A stretch of DNA of 60,283 nt from assembly GCA_035259205.1 (NCBI GenBank), contig DATFWO010000064.1, forward strand, positions 1 to 60,283, given 5' to 3'. This DNA is from SG8-41 sp035259205 (GTDB lineage: Bacteria > Pseudomonadota > Gammaproteobacteria > Burkholderiales > SG8-41). The notes beneath the pieces are model-generated. The model was not told where the DNA came from. It did no database searches and was given only the letters and a program-made list of their open reading frames with translations. Both the position numbers and the translations under genes were made by a program. This document shows positions 33,736 through 41,709 of this stretch, in pieces (positions within the stretch are counted from its first letter, which is position 1; each line of letters starts with the position of its first letter).

Positions 33736-34842
33736 GTGAACACGCACAACGCAACCCATCAGCGCGCGGTGGATCCCGCGATTGTCTTCACGAGCTGTGA
33801 GCTGATCGCCGCCCAGGAGTCGCGCCTTGCCGCGGCCGCGCAATCAGGCTCGGGCTCGGCGCAACCCGCGGGCAGGCGCCGCGAAGTCGTCGTCAAGGGC
33901 CGCCGCGTGAAGACGATCGACGTGCACGCGCACTGTCTCATACCCGGGGCGTGCAAGCTTGTCGGCCAGGACGCCTACAAGCACCATACGAGCGGCATCG
34001 TGCTCGAGGATGCGACCACGCGTCTCCGCGACATGGACGCGCAGGGCATCGATATGGAGGCGCTCAGCATCAACCCCTTCTGGTATCGGTCGGACCGCGA
34101 TACCGCCGTGGAAGTCGTGCGTCTCAACAACGAAGGGCTCGTCGAAATCTGCGCACGGAATCCCGACCGCTTCGTCGCGTTCGCCTCCATCGCGCTCCAG
34201 TTTCCCGACCTCGCCGCACAGCAGCTCGAGCACGCGGTGAAGCAGCTTGGTTTGCGCGGCGCCGCGGTCGGCGCGAGCGTCGGCGACGACGAGTTCGCCG
34301 ATCCGAAGTTTCATCCGTTCTGGAGGAAGTGCGAGGAGCTCGATGTTCTCGTCTTCCTGCACCCCCAGGGCACGCCCGACCTGGCGCGGCGCCTGAAAGG
34401 CAATGGCGTGCTCGACAACGTGATCGGCAATCCGCTGGACACGACGATCGCGCTCTCGCACCTGATCTTCGAGGGGACGCTCGACCTGTTTCCGCGGCTG
34501 AAGATCTGCTCCGCGCACGGGGGCGGCTACCTCGCGGCCTACATGGACCGGTCCGACCACGGCTGCCTCACCTTTCCCCACCGCTGCAACCGCACGCTCA
34601 AGAAACGGCCGACGGAGTACCTCAAGCAGCTCTATTACGATGCGCTCATTTTCACGCCGGAAGCATTACGGCATCTCGCCGCGAACGTGGGAGCCAGCCA
34701 GATCATGCTCGGCACCGACTATCCCTACCCATGGGAGGACAAGGCGGTCGATCACATCATGAACACGCCGAGCCTTTCCGACGAGGAGCGCATCGCGATC
34801 CTGGGTGAGACGGCGGCGAAGCTGCTGAGGATCAAGCAATGA
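33736..34842 (+). CDS. metal-dependent amidohydrolase/decarboxylase (ACMSD-like)
   Basis: 368 residues. TIDVHAHCLIPG carries the HxH metal motif, followed by His in FLHPQGTPDLARR, His in CSAHGGGYLAAYMDRSDHG and the terminal Asp in IMLGTDYPYPWED. These positions match the aminocarboxymuconate-semialdehyde decarboxylase / gamma-resorcylate decarboxylase group (amidohydrolase_2), which decarboxylates aromatic-ring-cleavage or hydroxybenzoate-type acids. Starts at GTG 33736 with GGAG upstream. Divergent from a Bug gene, suggesting uptake and breakdown of a related acid (inference). Confidence 0.87.
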   Translation: MNTHNATHQRAVDPAIVFTSCELIAAQESRLAAAAQSGSGSAQPAGRRREVVVKGRRVKTIDVHAHCLIPGACKLVGQDAYKHHTSGIVLEDATTRLRDMDAQGIDMEALSINPFWYRSDRDTAVEVVRLNNEGLVEICARNPDRFVAFASIALQFPDLAAQQLEHAVKQLGLRGAAVGASVGDDEFADPKFHPFWRKCEELDVLVFLHPQGTPDLARRLKGNGVLDNVIGNPLDTTIALSHLIFEGTLDLFPRLKICSAHGGGYLAAYMDRSDHGCLTFPHRCNRTLKKRPTEYLKQLYYDALIFTPEALRHLAANVGASQIMLGTDYPYPWEDKAVDHIMNTPSLSDEERIAILGETAAKLLRIKQ

Positions 34843-34982
34843 GGTGACGAATAAGGGTGACGATTAGGGGTGACGAGTAAAGGTGACGAGATAATGGTGA
34901 TAGTTTGAGGTTTGCTGGCTGCGCACACACCCGTCCCCTGTAATCGTCACCGGTATCTCGTCACCCGTATCTCGTCGGCAAC
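34843..34982. repeat. GTGACGA arrays, both orientations
   Basis: AGGTGACGAATAAGGGTGACGATTAGGGGTGACGAG (13-14 bp units) on the left and its complement (TAATCGTCACCGGTATCTCGTCACCCGTATCTCGTC) on the right, ending a few bases before the next start codon. Confidence 0.88.
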
Positions 34983-34988
34983 ATCTCC

Positions 34989-35822
34989 ATGCCAGTCGCG
35001 CAAAAGCCCGGACGCCCGGCGCTGCACTATGTCGTCGACGATTACACCGACCCATGGAAGAATGCGCCCTACATCCTGCTTCAGCACGGTAACGGCCGCT
35101 CGGGCGCATTCTGGTACAGCTGGGTGCCGTACCTGAGCCGCTTCTATCGCGTCGTCCGGCCTGACATGCGCGGCCTCGGTGACTCGTCGGCCGATTTCGA
35201 TCTGAAGAGCGATTTCACGCTCGAAAACTGCGTGAATGACCTTGTGACGATCATGGAAGATCTCGACGCGCAGTCGGTGCACGTCTGCGGCGAGTCGGCA
35301 GGCGGCATGGTCGGCATCGCGCTCGCGGCGCTCCATCCGCAGCGCGTCCGCACGCTGACGCTCGTCTCCACTCCCGTGCACATTCCCAGGGAGCGCCGCG
35401 TGACGTACGGCATGACCGGCGTCTCCGAGCAGACCGACCGCGATGCTTACATCGAAGCGACGAACCGCAGCATGCGCTTTCCGGCCGATGCCGATCCCGG
35501 GCTGCTCGATTGGTACAAGCGCGAATTCCAGAAGAATCGCGCTGATGTCCAGGCCGCGATGGCCGCCGGCCTCGTCAATTCGGCGAACATGCTGCCGTAT
35601 CTGCCGCGGGTGCAGGCGCCCGTGCTCGGGCTCTACCCCAGCGAAGGGCCCATCACGACGCCCGAGCAGAAGCAGATACTGCGCGACAGCCTGAAGAACG
35701 TGCGCCTCGTGGAATTGCCGGGGACGTTCCACAAGGTGCAGCTCATGTATCCGGCTGCGTGCGCGACCCAACTGCTGCATTTCGCCGCGCAGCACGACGG
35801 CATCGCGGCGCACGAGCCCTGA
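34989..35822 (+). CDS. alpha/beta fold hydrolase
   Basis: 277 residues. Nucleophile motif CGESAGGMVG, oxyanion region LLQHGNGRSGAFW and a late TFHKVQ histidine. DDYTDPWKNAPYILLQHG and SRFYRVVRPDMRGLGDSS are shared with the hydrolase at 186, so the two are paralogs. There is no Shine-Dalgarno: the 40 bases before the ATG are repeat units (CTCGTCACCC). It follows the amidohydrolase gene on the same strand, and a joint degradation step (hydrolysis then decarboxylation) is plausible. Confidence 0.85.
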   Translation: MPVAQKPGRPALHYVVDDYTDPWKNAPYILLQHGNGRSGAFWYSWVPYLSRFYRVVRPDMRGLGDSSADFDLKSDFTLENCVNDLVTIMEDLDAQSVHVCGESAGGMVGIALAALHPQRVRTLTLVSTPVHIPRERRVTYGMTGVSEQTDRDAYIEATNRSMRFPADADPGLLDWYKREFQKNRADVQAAMAAGLVNSANMLPYLPRVQAPVLGLYPSEGPITTPEQKQILRDSLKNVRLVELPGTFHKVQLMYPAACATQLLHFAAQHDGIAAHEP

Positions 35823-35910
35823 GGGATGAGGGATGAAGGATGAGGGACGACCTCCCGCGCCGCGGGACACTTATCCCCTATAATCACTCATCACCCATCA
35901 CGCTGTATCA
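35818..35910. repeat. composite element: GAGGGAT heptamers, CCCGCGCCGCGGG hairpin, ATCACYC heptamers
   Basis: Purine-rich 7-bp units (GAGGGAT, GAAGGAT, GAGGGAC), then a GC-rich palindrome, then pyrimidine-rich 7-bp units (ATCACTC ATCACCC ATCACG). The two flanks are roughly inverted, so the whole can fold as a long imperfect hairpin. It spans the gap before the MFS gene. Confidence 0.82.
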
Positions 35911-35915
35911 CCAGC

Positions 35916-37112
35916 ATGATTACCCGCAAGATCCTGGTCCTGTTTGCGCTGGCTTTCCTGGCGACGCTCGGCTACGGGATCATGATTCCCACTCTATCGG
36001 TACACGCCCATACCCTGGGCGCGAGCCATGCCGACATCGGAGTGATCATTTCCGCGTTCGCGGCGGCGCAGCTCCTGACCCAGATCCCCATGGGCCGGCT
36101 GTCCGACTGGATCGGCAGGGTCTATATGGTGGTGTTCGGTTTCGGCCTCATGGCAGTGGCCGCGACGCTCTATCACTTCGCCACCGGCTCCGGTCAGTTC
36201 GTGCTGCTGCAGGCGCTCGCGGGCATCGGGGGCGGGTGCCTGTGGCCGCCGCTGATGGCGATGCTCACCGAAAACATCGAGCCCGCCGAGCGGGGCCGGC
36301 TGATGGGCGCCTTCAACACCGTGTTCTTCCTCGGCGTCGGCATCGGACCGTTGCTCGGCGGCTTCATCACCAGCGCCCTGGGGCATGAAGCGGTGTTCAC
36401 CGCGTGGACCGGTGTGGCCCTGCTGGGCGCACTGCTGTGCGGTTTCGCCCTCAAGGAATCGGCGCAGGGCGGGCAGGCTGCGATACGCACGCGAGTCCGC
36501 GGGAACGCGGATACGCCGCTGATCAAGCACGGGATGTTGCTGACGTTTGCCGCGGGATGCGTGGTGCGCGCGCGCGGGGGCATGTGCTCGAGCTTCAACA
36601 ACGCGCTGTTGCCGCTGTACGCGATCGCGCTGATCGATGCCACGCCGCAGATGATCGGCAGCATCATGTTTATTCATGGCCTCGGCCTGGCGGTATTCAA
36701 CATTCCAGGCGGCATGATGAGCGACCGGATGGGCCGCAGGCTTCCGGCGCTCCTGGGATCGCTCGTGGCGACCGCTGGCGTGCTCTGGTACTCGGCAGCG
36801 GGCAGCTACTGGGCTCTGTTCCTTGCCGTCGCGCTGGCCGGCGCGGGATCGGCCTTCGCGACGCCCGCGGTGGCCGCGCTCACGGCGGACGTGTGCGACC
36901 CGAAAAGGCGGGGCGAAGCCTTCGGCTATTTCCTTACATCGTTCAATCTCGGCATGGTGTTGGGCGCACTGGTGTTCGGCTTCGTCGCGGAATGGGCGGG
37001 CCTGTGGGGCGCGGTGTTCACCTGGGGCCTGACCAGCCTAGCTTTGTCCCTGTGCGGTTTGCTCATTCGTGAGTCTCTGTCGGCGCCGGCGGTAGCGGCT
37101 GCGCGGACCTAG
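35916..37112 (+). CDS. MFS transporter (drug/metabolite:H+ antiporter type, 12 TM)
   Basis: 398 residues with about twelve hydrophobic helices. Loop 2-3 is the MFS motif A (GRLSDWIGRVYMVVFGFG), and the equivalent loop 8-9 repeats it (GMMSDRMGRRLPALLGS). Helix 5 carries GVGIGPLLGG, the motif C of antiporters (gxxxGPxxGG), pointing to efflux rather than uptake. The ATG follows repeat DNA directly with no Shine-Dalgarno. The substrate cannot be predicted. Confidence 0.88.
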   Translation: MITRKILVLFALAFLATLGYGIMIPTLSVHAHTLGASHADIGVIISAFAAAQLLTQIPMGRLSDWIGRVYMVVFGFGLMAVAATLYHFATGSGQFVLLQALAGIGGGCLWPPLMAMLTENIEPAERGRLMGAFNTVFFLGVGIGPLLGGFITSALGHEAVFTAWTGVALLGALLCGFALKESAQGGQAAIRTRVRGNADTPLIKHGMLLTFAAGCVVRARGGMCSSFNNALLPLYAIALIDATPQMIGSIMFIHGLGLAVFNIPGGMMSDRMGRRLPALLGSLVATAGVLWYSAAGSYWALFLAVALAGAGSAFATPAVAALTADVCDPKRRGEAFGYFLTSFNLGMVLGALVFGFVAEWAGLWGAVFTWGLTSLALSLCGLLIRESLSAPAVAAART

Positions 37113-37120
37113 CGCTTCTG

Positions 37121-37215
37121 AGGGATCAAGGCTGAGGGCTGAGGCAGGAATGCGGAAGGAGGAAGGCTAGTCCCGCGCTGCGGGAAACGCATCACTCATC
37201 ACCCATCACTACTCA
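37121..37215. repeat. composite element: heptamers, CCCGCGCTGCGGG hairpin, ATCACYC heptamers
   Basis: GAGGGATCAAGGCTGAGGGC and GGAAGGAGGAAGG are followed by AGTCCCGCGCTGCGGGA and then CATCACTCATCACCCATCAC. Same plan as 35818-35910; it ends inside the last codons of the convergent YCII gene. Confidence 0.82.
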
Positions 37216-37895
37216 TCACCAAATTGCCAGCGGTAGATCCGCGAGTCTTCCTGGTAACCGCCGTTCGCAGCAAACGGCTCGTTCGCCCAGAAGCGCTCGG
37301 CCGCCGCGCGGTCGGGCAGTTCGAGCAAGAGCGCGGTCCCGACGTTGTCGGCTCCGTCCGGCGAACGCAGCGGTCCGCGGAATATGAAGCTCTCTTCATA
37401 TTCCTTGAAGTAACTCTCGTGCGCATGCAGGTGCTTGGCGAAGAAGGGCGCCGCGTCGGGAACCTTGGACCCGGTGCAGAAGAACTGCTGCATCCCTTTG
37501 CGCCGGTAATCGGCCGCCCGCCTGAGAAAGCTGTTCGACCAGCGGCGGATATCCGTTCTTTCGTAGACGCCCGCTCGAGTCAAAGGGTCGGCCGCGACCA
37601 AAGCTTCGGCGGCGGTCCGGTCCTCGAGCTGGACGAACCACGTAGTCGCCAGCGTTGCGGATGCGTCGTCCGAGACAATGTGGCCGTAGCCGATCAGGCG
37701 CTCGCCGAGCGCTCTCGCATAGTCCTTCTGGGCGGCGATATGGGCCACGCGCACTCCGGCCTTGCCGGCCCCGTCCCACGCGATGACCACCCATTGCGCC
37801 GGTTTTTCGCGATAGTACCGGCGCAGCGCTTCGCCGGTCAGCCCGTAGCGCGGGTCACCGGGCAGGTAGCCGACTTGTTCGCTCGATCGTGCCAT
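37209..37895 (-). CDS. protein with two YCII (muconolactone isomerase-fold) domains
   Basis: 228 residues. Two ferredoxin-like YCII repeats occupy about 35-125 (VVIAWDGAGKAGVRVAHIAAQKDYARAL...TWFVQLEDRTAAEALVAADPLTRAGVYERTDIRRWS) and 135-225 (FFCTGSKVPDAAPFFAKHLHAHESYFKE...LLLELPDRAAAERFWANEPFAANGGYQEDSRIYRW). The first has lost the usual His and the second keeps HLHAHESY. Function unknown; the fold occurs in small-molecule isomerases or regulatory subunits. Longer frames to 37958 only add residues translated from a GGAACGT heptamer array, so I start at the ATG 37895. Confidence 0.8.
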   Translation of the reverse strand: MARSSEQVGYLPGDPRYGLTGEALRRYYREKPAQWVVIAWDGAGKAGVRVAHIAAQKDYARALGERLIGYGHIVSDDASATLATTWFVQLEDRTAAEALVAADPLTRAGVYERTDIRRWSNSFLRRAADYRRKGMQQFFCTGSKVPDAAPFFAKHLHAHESYFKEYEESFIFRGPLRSPDGADNVGTALLLELPDRAAAERFWANEPFAANGGYQEDSRIYRWQFGDE

Positions 37896-38235
37896 CAGAG
37901 CACCACAGCGGTAACGTGGAACGTGGAATATGGAACGTGGAATTATGGATGACCACATGCATTTTCGTCATTTCATCGATTGCGGCTTTGCCACGGCGAA
38001 GGGGTGTCGCTGAAGGGAGCCCTTTTGTCGAGCTGTGTCGGCGTAGGCCGACAAAAAAACGCTTAGTCTTCCGTAGCCTGCGGCTCCCTGGCCGCCGCTG
38101 TCGTCATCGAGCGACTCTCCGGGCAGATTTCACGGCATAAGTCTTTGTATTCTCGCAGATGATTTTGGCACGATGGTTGCGGTTCGATAAGCATACCCAG
38201 GTCAATGGGGTATTTAGTGAGAAGGAGAGTCGGTG
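37896..38235. other. 340-bp gap with heptamers and a palindromic stretch
   Basis: 37909-37944 holds GGAACGT-type heptamers. 38015-38088 is enclosed by GGGAGCC (38015-38021) and GGCTCCC (38082-38088) and contains GTCGGC-GTAG-GCCGAC (38037-38052) followed by seven A. Because the A-run, not a T-run, follows the stem on the + strand, it is not a canonical terminator on either strand. It could be a structured RNA leader or another extragenic palindrome. The final ~100 bp before 38236 is AT-richer and probably contains the promoter of the small exported protein. Confidence 0.45.
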
Positions 38236-38604
38236 ATGAACCGTAAAACATTATTGGCGTTAGCAGTGGCAGGTGGACTTGGATCGAGCGCCGTATCCAC
38301 GGCGACAGTCTTTTGCGAGCCAAATCCTGCGGATGCGCCTTACCGCGCGTGTAGCGAAGCGGTGTCCGATTTCGGGCTGATGGTGCCGGAGCGCTCTGTC
38401 ACGACGTACACTGTCGAGTACCCTGCGAGCACGTATTTCGTTGAGCGTCCGGTTGTTATTTACCAACCGTCGCAGCCACGCCCGCCGGAGCTTCGCGTAG
38501 TTCCGTTGCGAACCGTCACGACCTATGAGTATTCGGGGCAGTGGCCGAACACCGAACCCAGGGTATCGACCTATCGCTACTACACGTACGACTGGGCTCG
38601 ATAG
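38236..38604 (+). CDS. small exported protein, unknown function
   Basis: 122 residues with a signal peptide (MNRKTLLALAVAGGLGSSAVSTA). The mature part has two cysteines and is rich in Tyr, Val, Pro and Thr (VERPVVIYQPSQPRPPELRV, TYEYSGQWPNTEPRVSTYRYYTYDW). I do not recognise a family. AAGGAGA seven bases before the ATG gives one of the strongest ribosome sites in the window, and the gene has its own AT-rich upstream region. This suggests independent, perhaps high, expression. Confidence 0.7.
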   Translation: MNRKTLLALAVAGGLGSSAVSTATVFCEPNPADAPYRACSEAVSDFGLMVPERSVTTYTVEYPASTYFVERPVVIYQPSQPRPPELRVVPLRTVTTYEYSGQWPNTEPRVSTYRYYTYDWAR

Positions 38605-38632
38605 CAGTCGCAAGTAATCGCCGGTACGAGTG

Positions 38633-39904
38633 TCACGCCGTGCCGGCGACTCGGGCGTCCGCCAGGACTGCCCGGTCATGCCGGGGCAGCGAGAGGGCCA
38701 GCGGGAGAGCGAGGTAACCGAGCCCCGCGGCGACGAGTATCGCCCAGGTGTAGTCGCCCGAGACGTCGAACAGTACGCCGCCGATCCAGCCTCCCAGCGC
38801 CATGCCGGTGCTTGCACCCACCATCTCGAACGAGTAGATCGAGCTCAAGGGCGCCGCCGTGCCGAACATTTGCCGGTTGATGATCGGGAAGCCGACCATC
38901 TCGCCGCCGTAGCAGACCCCGAAAATGACGGCGAAGACATAGAAGTGCCACGCCTCGGTGGCAAATAACAGCATGAGGATCGAAGTGCTCTGGCCGAGCA
39001 TCGCCAGAGTGAGGACGGTCCGGCCACCGAGTCGCTCGGTGAGAAGTGAGAAGGCGAAGCGGCTCACCATCGAGACGCCGGCGATCGTGCTCAGCACACC
39101 CGCCGCCTCCAGGCCGGGAATGCCGTGGTGGGTGGCCATGGAGACCCCATGCGCCAGGACGACCGCGTGGCCGGCACAACCGAGATGGTGACAACCCGAG
39201 AGGAGCCATACCGGCCTGCCGGCGAGCACCGAGCGCAGGGTGGCGGCCGCGACCGGCGCGCCGGCGCCGTGCCGCTGCTTCGCCGACTCCTCGGCGCCGT
39301 AGGCGGCGAGCCCCATCTCGCCGGGATTGCTCCGGATCAACGAGGAAAAGGCAAGAAGGACGGCGCCGAAGCCGAGGCCGATAAGCGTGAACGCCGATTC
39401 CCAGCCGCGCGTGTCGATCATCCAGCGGAAGAGCGGCGCGAAGACGACCGGCCCGGCGCCGAGGGCGCCCCAGTAGATGCCCAGCGCGAGGCCCATTTTT
39501 CGTTCGAACCAGCGGGTCACGATGACCGGCAGCAGCACCGAGAACACGGCATGGCCAAGCGCCCCGACGAACAGGCCGTAGAGTACGTAGAACTGCCACA
39601 GCTCCCGGATCGTCCCGAGAAGGATCGTGCCCACGGAAATCATTAAGGACGCGCCGATCAGGAGGACGCGCGCGCCGTAGCGATCGCTCAGCCAGCCGAA
39701 CGCCAGCATGGCGGGCATGCCGGCGAGAAACGCCAGCGAATAGGCGAGCGAGATGTCGCCGCGCTTCCAGTCGAATTTCTCGACGAGCGGATCGACGAAC
39801 ACCGCGAACGACGCGGAGTCGGCGCGGCTCAGCATGCTGCACACGCACGCCGCTGCGAGAATGATCCAGGCGTAGTGCAGAGCAGTTTTTCCTGGGAAGG
39901 TCAT
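38633..39904 (-). CDS. MFS transporter (monocarboxylate/OFA type)
   Basis: 423 residues, 12 predicted helices. The N-terminal YAWIILAAACVCSMLSRADSASFAVFVDPLVEKFDWKRGDISLAYSL, loop 2-3 GWLSDRYGARVLLIG and IVTRWFERKMGLALGIYWGALGAGP are characteristic of the OFA/monocarboxylate-like MFS branch that carries small carboxylates. No signal sequence is needed. The ATG at 39904 lacks an obvious Shine-Dalgarno. Convergent with the small exported protein (28 bp apart). The 215-bp upstream gap contains GTCGGGA direct repeats but no gene. Confidence 0.85.
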   Translation of the reverse strand: MTFPGKTALHYAWIILAAACVCSMLSRADSASFAVFVDPLVEKFDWKRGDISLAYSLAFLAGMPAMLAFGWLSDRYGARVLLIGASLMISVGTILLGTIRELWQFYVLYGLFVGALGHAVFSVLLPVIVTRWFERKMGLALGIYWGALGAGPVVFAPLFRWMIDTRGWESAFTLIGLGFGAVLLAFSSLIRSNPGEMGLAAYGAEESAKQRHGAGAPVAAATLRSVLAGRPVWLLSGCHHLGCAGHAVVLAHGVSMATHHGIPGLEAAGVLSTIAGVSMVSRFAFSLLTERLGGRTVLTLAMLGQSTSILMLLFATEAWHFYVFAVIFGVCYGGEMVGFPIINRQMFGTAAPLSSIYSFEMVGASTGMALGGWIGGVLFDVSGDYTWAILVAAGLGYLALPLALSLPRHDRAVLADARVAGTA

Positions 39905-40119
39905 CGGTTCGAGACGAATCAGTCCAGAATGTGGTTCGAGTGAATCAGGACCCGATCCCATTCTCGCAGAGATCTGGAGATCGGGAGGTCGGGAAGTCGG
40001 GAAAATCGAAAGACCTCCAAGACTCGCTGGTGTCGCCTGGTTGATCTCTTGCTTTCACGCGCTCCCGACGTTTTTCGACCTCCCGCTCTCGCGCACTGGC
40101 GCCCTCCCCGAAGCCAGGG

Positions 40120-41541
40120 CTATCGGCGTCTCCTGCCCGCAGTTCTGCGGGGCGCTTGCGCCTCCTGCGATTTGGCGATCGCTTCCCCGCTGTGACCCTC
40201 CAGCTTGGGCTGGATGTTGTCGTCGATCCACTTCTGGTCCCACCATTCGACGGGCAGAATCGCGACTCCATTCAAGTAAACGCCGTAGTGGAGGTGGTCG
40301 CCGGCGGCGAGCCCCGTCTCACCCGTCTTGCCGATGATCTGCCGTTGCTTGACCGTATCGCCGGGCTTGACGTCGATGGTGCTCAGGTGGCCATAGAGCG
40401 TGAAGAGTCCCAGGCCGTGATCCAGGATCACCGCATTGCCGTAAATGCCGAGGTCGCCAGTGAAGGCTACGGCACCGCTGTTGGCGGCTTCGACGGGATA
40501 TTGCTTCGTGACGGACAGATCGTAGCCAAGGTGATAGGCGTTATCGATCGTTTCGTTGTTGTAGGTGTAGGTCCGCGCATCCGCGAAGTTGGCTTCGACC
40601 TTGGAGTTGGAGAGCTGGGTGAACGCGCCTTTCCAAAGTATCGACGGAGTTGTCTTCCTGGTGATCGCGGCGATCCTGTCTTCATTCTCTTTTCTGAGAC
40701 CCTTGTTGACCCGGATGAAAATCTCTTTCGCGCTTCCTTGTCGCGCCCCCACGTCGTTCAACAGCGGCGCGACCTTGTTCTGAATAAAGCTGTCGGTGAT
40801 CGCGATGGTGCTCTTCTTGTACTTCACGTTCTTCAGCTCGTAGACGAGCCGCAGCTCCCTGGTATTGCCGGCCTTGTCGGTGGCGACAAGCACGGCCCTG
40901 GCATCGGCTGGCACGTTATAGGGGTGGGCAAAAAGCACGAGGAAGTGATCCGGATGGTCCTTGATCTGACCGCGGTAACCGGGGAAGAAGTAATCCCCGA
41001 TCTTCACTCCGCTCGTTGCCGTATCGGCCGACGGCTTGTAGACGATGGCGCCGACACCGCCGAAATTCACGTAGCGATCGTCGGCGATGAGCTCGACGGT
41101 GGGCGGGGTGATGTCGATGGTGAAATTCTTCTGGAACGCGGTCTCGTTGCCGTTGAAATAGCCCCACCACGAGTGATCGCGCGCGCTCACGCGCAGGACG
41201 GCGGGGCCTTCCTTGACGCCCTTGAGCTTCGAAGCGAGAACCGTGATCTTCTTCTCGCCCACCGGCTGGGCGTACTGCTCGGCGGCCAGCGTGTGCTCGG
41301 TGCCGCCCGAAGAAAGCGTTGCGGTAACGGATTTCAATCCGGCGCCCTGATCGGTGACGACGATCTCCATGGGCGCCGTCCCCAGCACGTCCGCGTCGGG
41401 CGTCACCCGGATCTGCGGTGGCTCCCGCTCGAAACGCGGCCACAGGTACCAGGCGCCGGCGAGGAGCCCGATGAAAGCGATTGAGAGAAGGAGAAGAACT
41501 GCCCGATGACGTCCGGCTGTGCGAGATTCGAAAGCGCTCAT
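40120..41541 (-). CDS. membrane-anchored M23 (LytM-type) peptidase family protein
   Basis: 473 residues. One N-terminal membrane helix (about 16-36, AVLLLLSIAFIGLLAGAWYLW) leaves the rest in the periplasm. The C-terminal LytM domain carries the zinc set: AYHLGYDLSV (H-x3-D), TLYGHLSTI and AAGDHLHYGVYLNG (HxH). The middle region contains Ig-like beta segments (KSVTATLSSGGTEHTL, ITPPTVELIADD). Predicted to cut peptidoglycan cross-links. All zinc ligands are present, so it is likely active. The C-terminal tail is Arg-rich. Upstream is a GTGACGGA array. Confidence 0.88.
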   Translation of the reverse strand: MSAFESRTAGRHRAVLLLLSIAFIGLLAGAWYLWPRFEREPPQIRVTPDADVLGTAPMEIVVTDQGAGLKSVTATLSSGGTEHTLAAEQYAQPVGEKKITVLASKLKGVKEGPAVLRVSARDHSWWGYFNGNETAFQKNFTIDITPPTVELIADDRYVNFGGVGAIVYKPSADTATSGVKIGDYFFPGYRGQIKDHPDHFLVLFAHPYNVPADARAVLVATDKAGNTRELRLVYELKNVKYKKSTIAITDSFIQNKVAPLLNDVGARQGSAKEIFIRVNKGLRKENEDRIAAITRKTTPSILWKGAFTQLSNSKVEANFADARTYTYNNETIDNAYHLGYDLSVTKQYPVEAANSGAVAFTGDLGIYGNAVILDHGLGLFTLYGHLSTIDVKPGDTVKQRQIIGKTGETGLAAGDHLHYGVYLNGVAILPVEWWDQKWIDDNIQPKLEGHSGEAIAKSQEAQAPRRTAGRRRR

Positions 41542-41549
41542 GGTGAGGA

Positions 41550-41709
41550 CGAAGTGACGGAGTGACGAAGTGACGGAGTGAAACGCGCGATTGTAGAGGA
41601 ACGCGAACGCCAAAAAAAGCCTGACGACGCGCGTCGAGGGGGCGGAACAGGGGCTGGACGGATCATCTCCGGCGCTTACCTTCCGCCTTCCTCCTTCATC
41701 CTTCCGACT
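41550..41709. repeat. GTGACGGA 8-bp array and CTTCCKC heptamers
   Basis: GTGACGGAGTGACGAAGTGACGGAGTG (8-bp units) at 41554-41580 and CTTCCGCCTTCCTCCTTCATCCTTCC (7-bp units) at 41684-41709 occupy both ends of the gap between two same-strand genes. Confidence 0.82.

Noticed and set aside
38037..38059. Rho-independent terminator
   Set aside because: The hairpin is followed by A residues on the + strand, and on the reverse strand the T-run precedes the stem, so neither orientation gives a canonical terminator.
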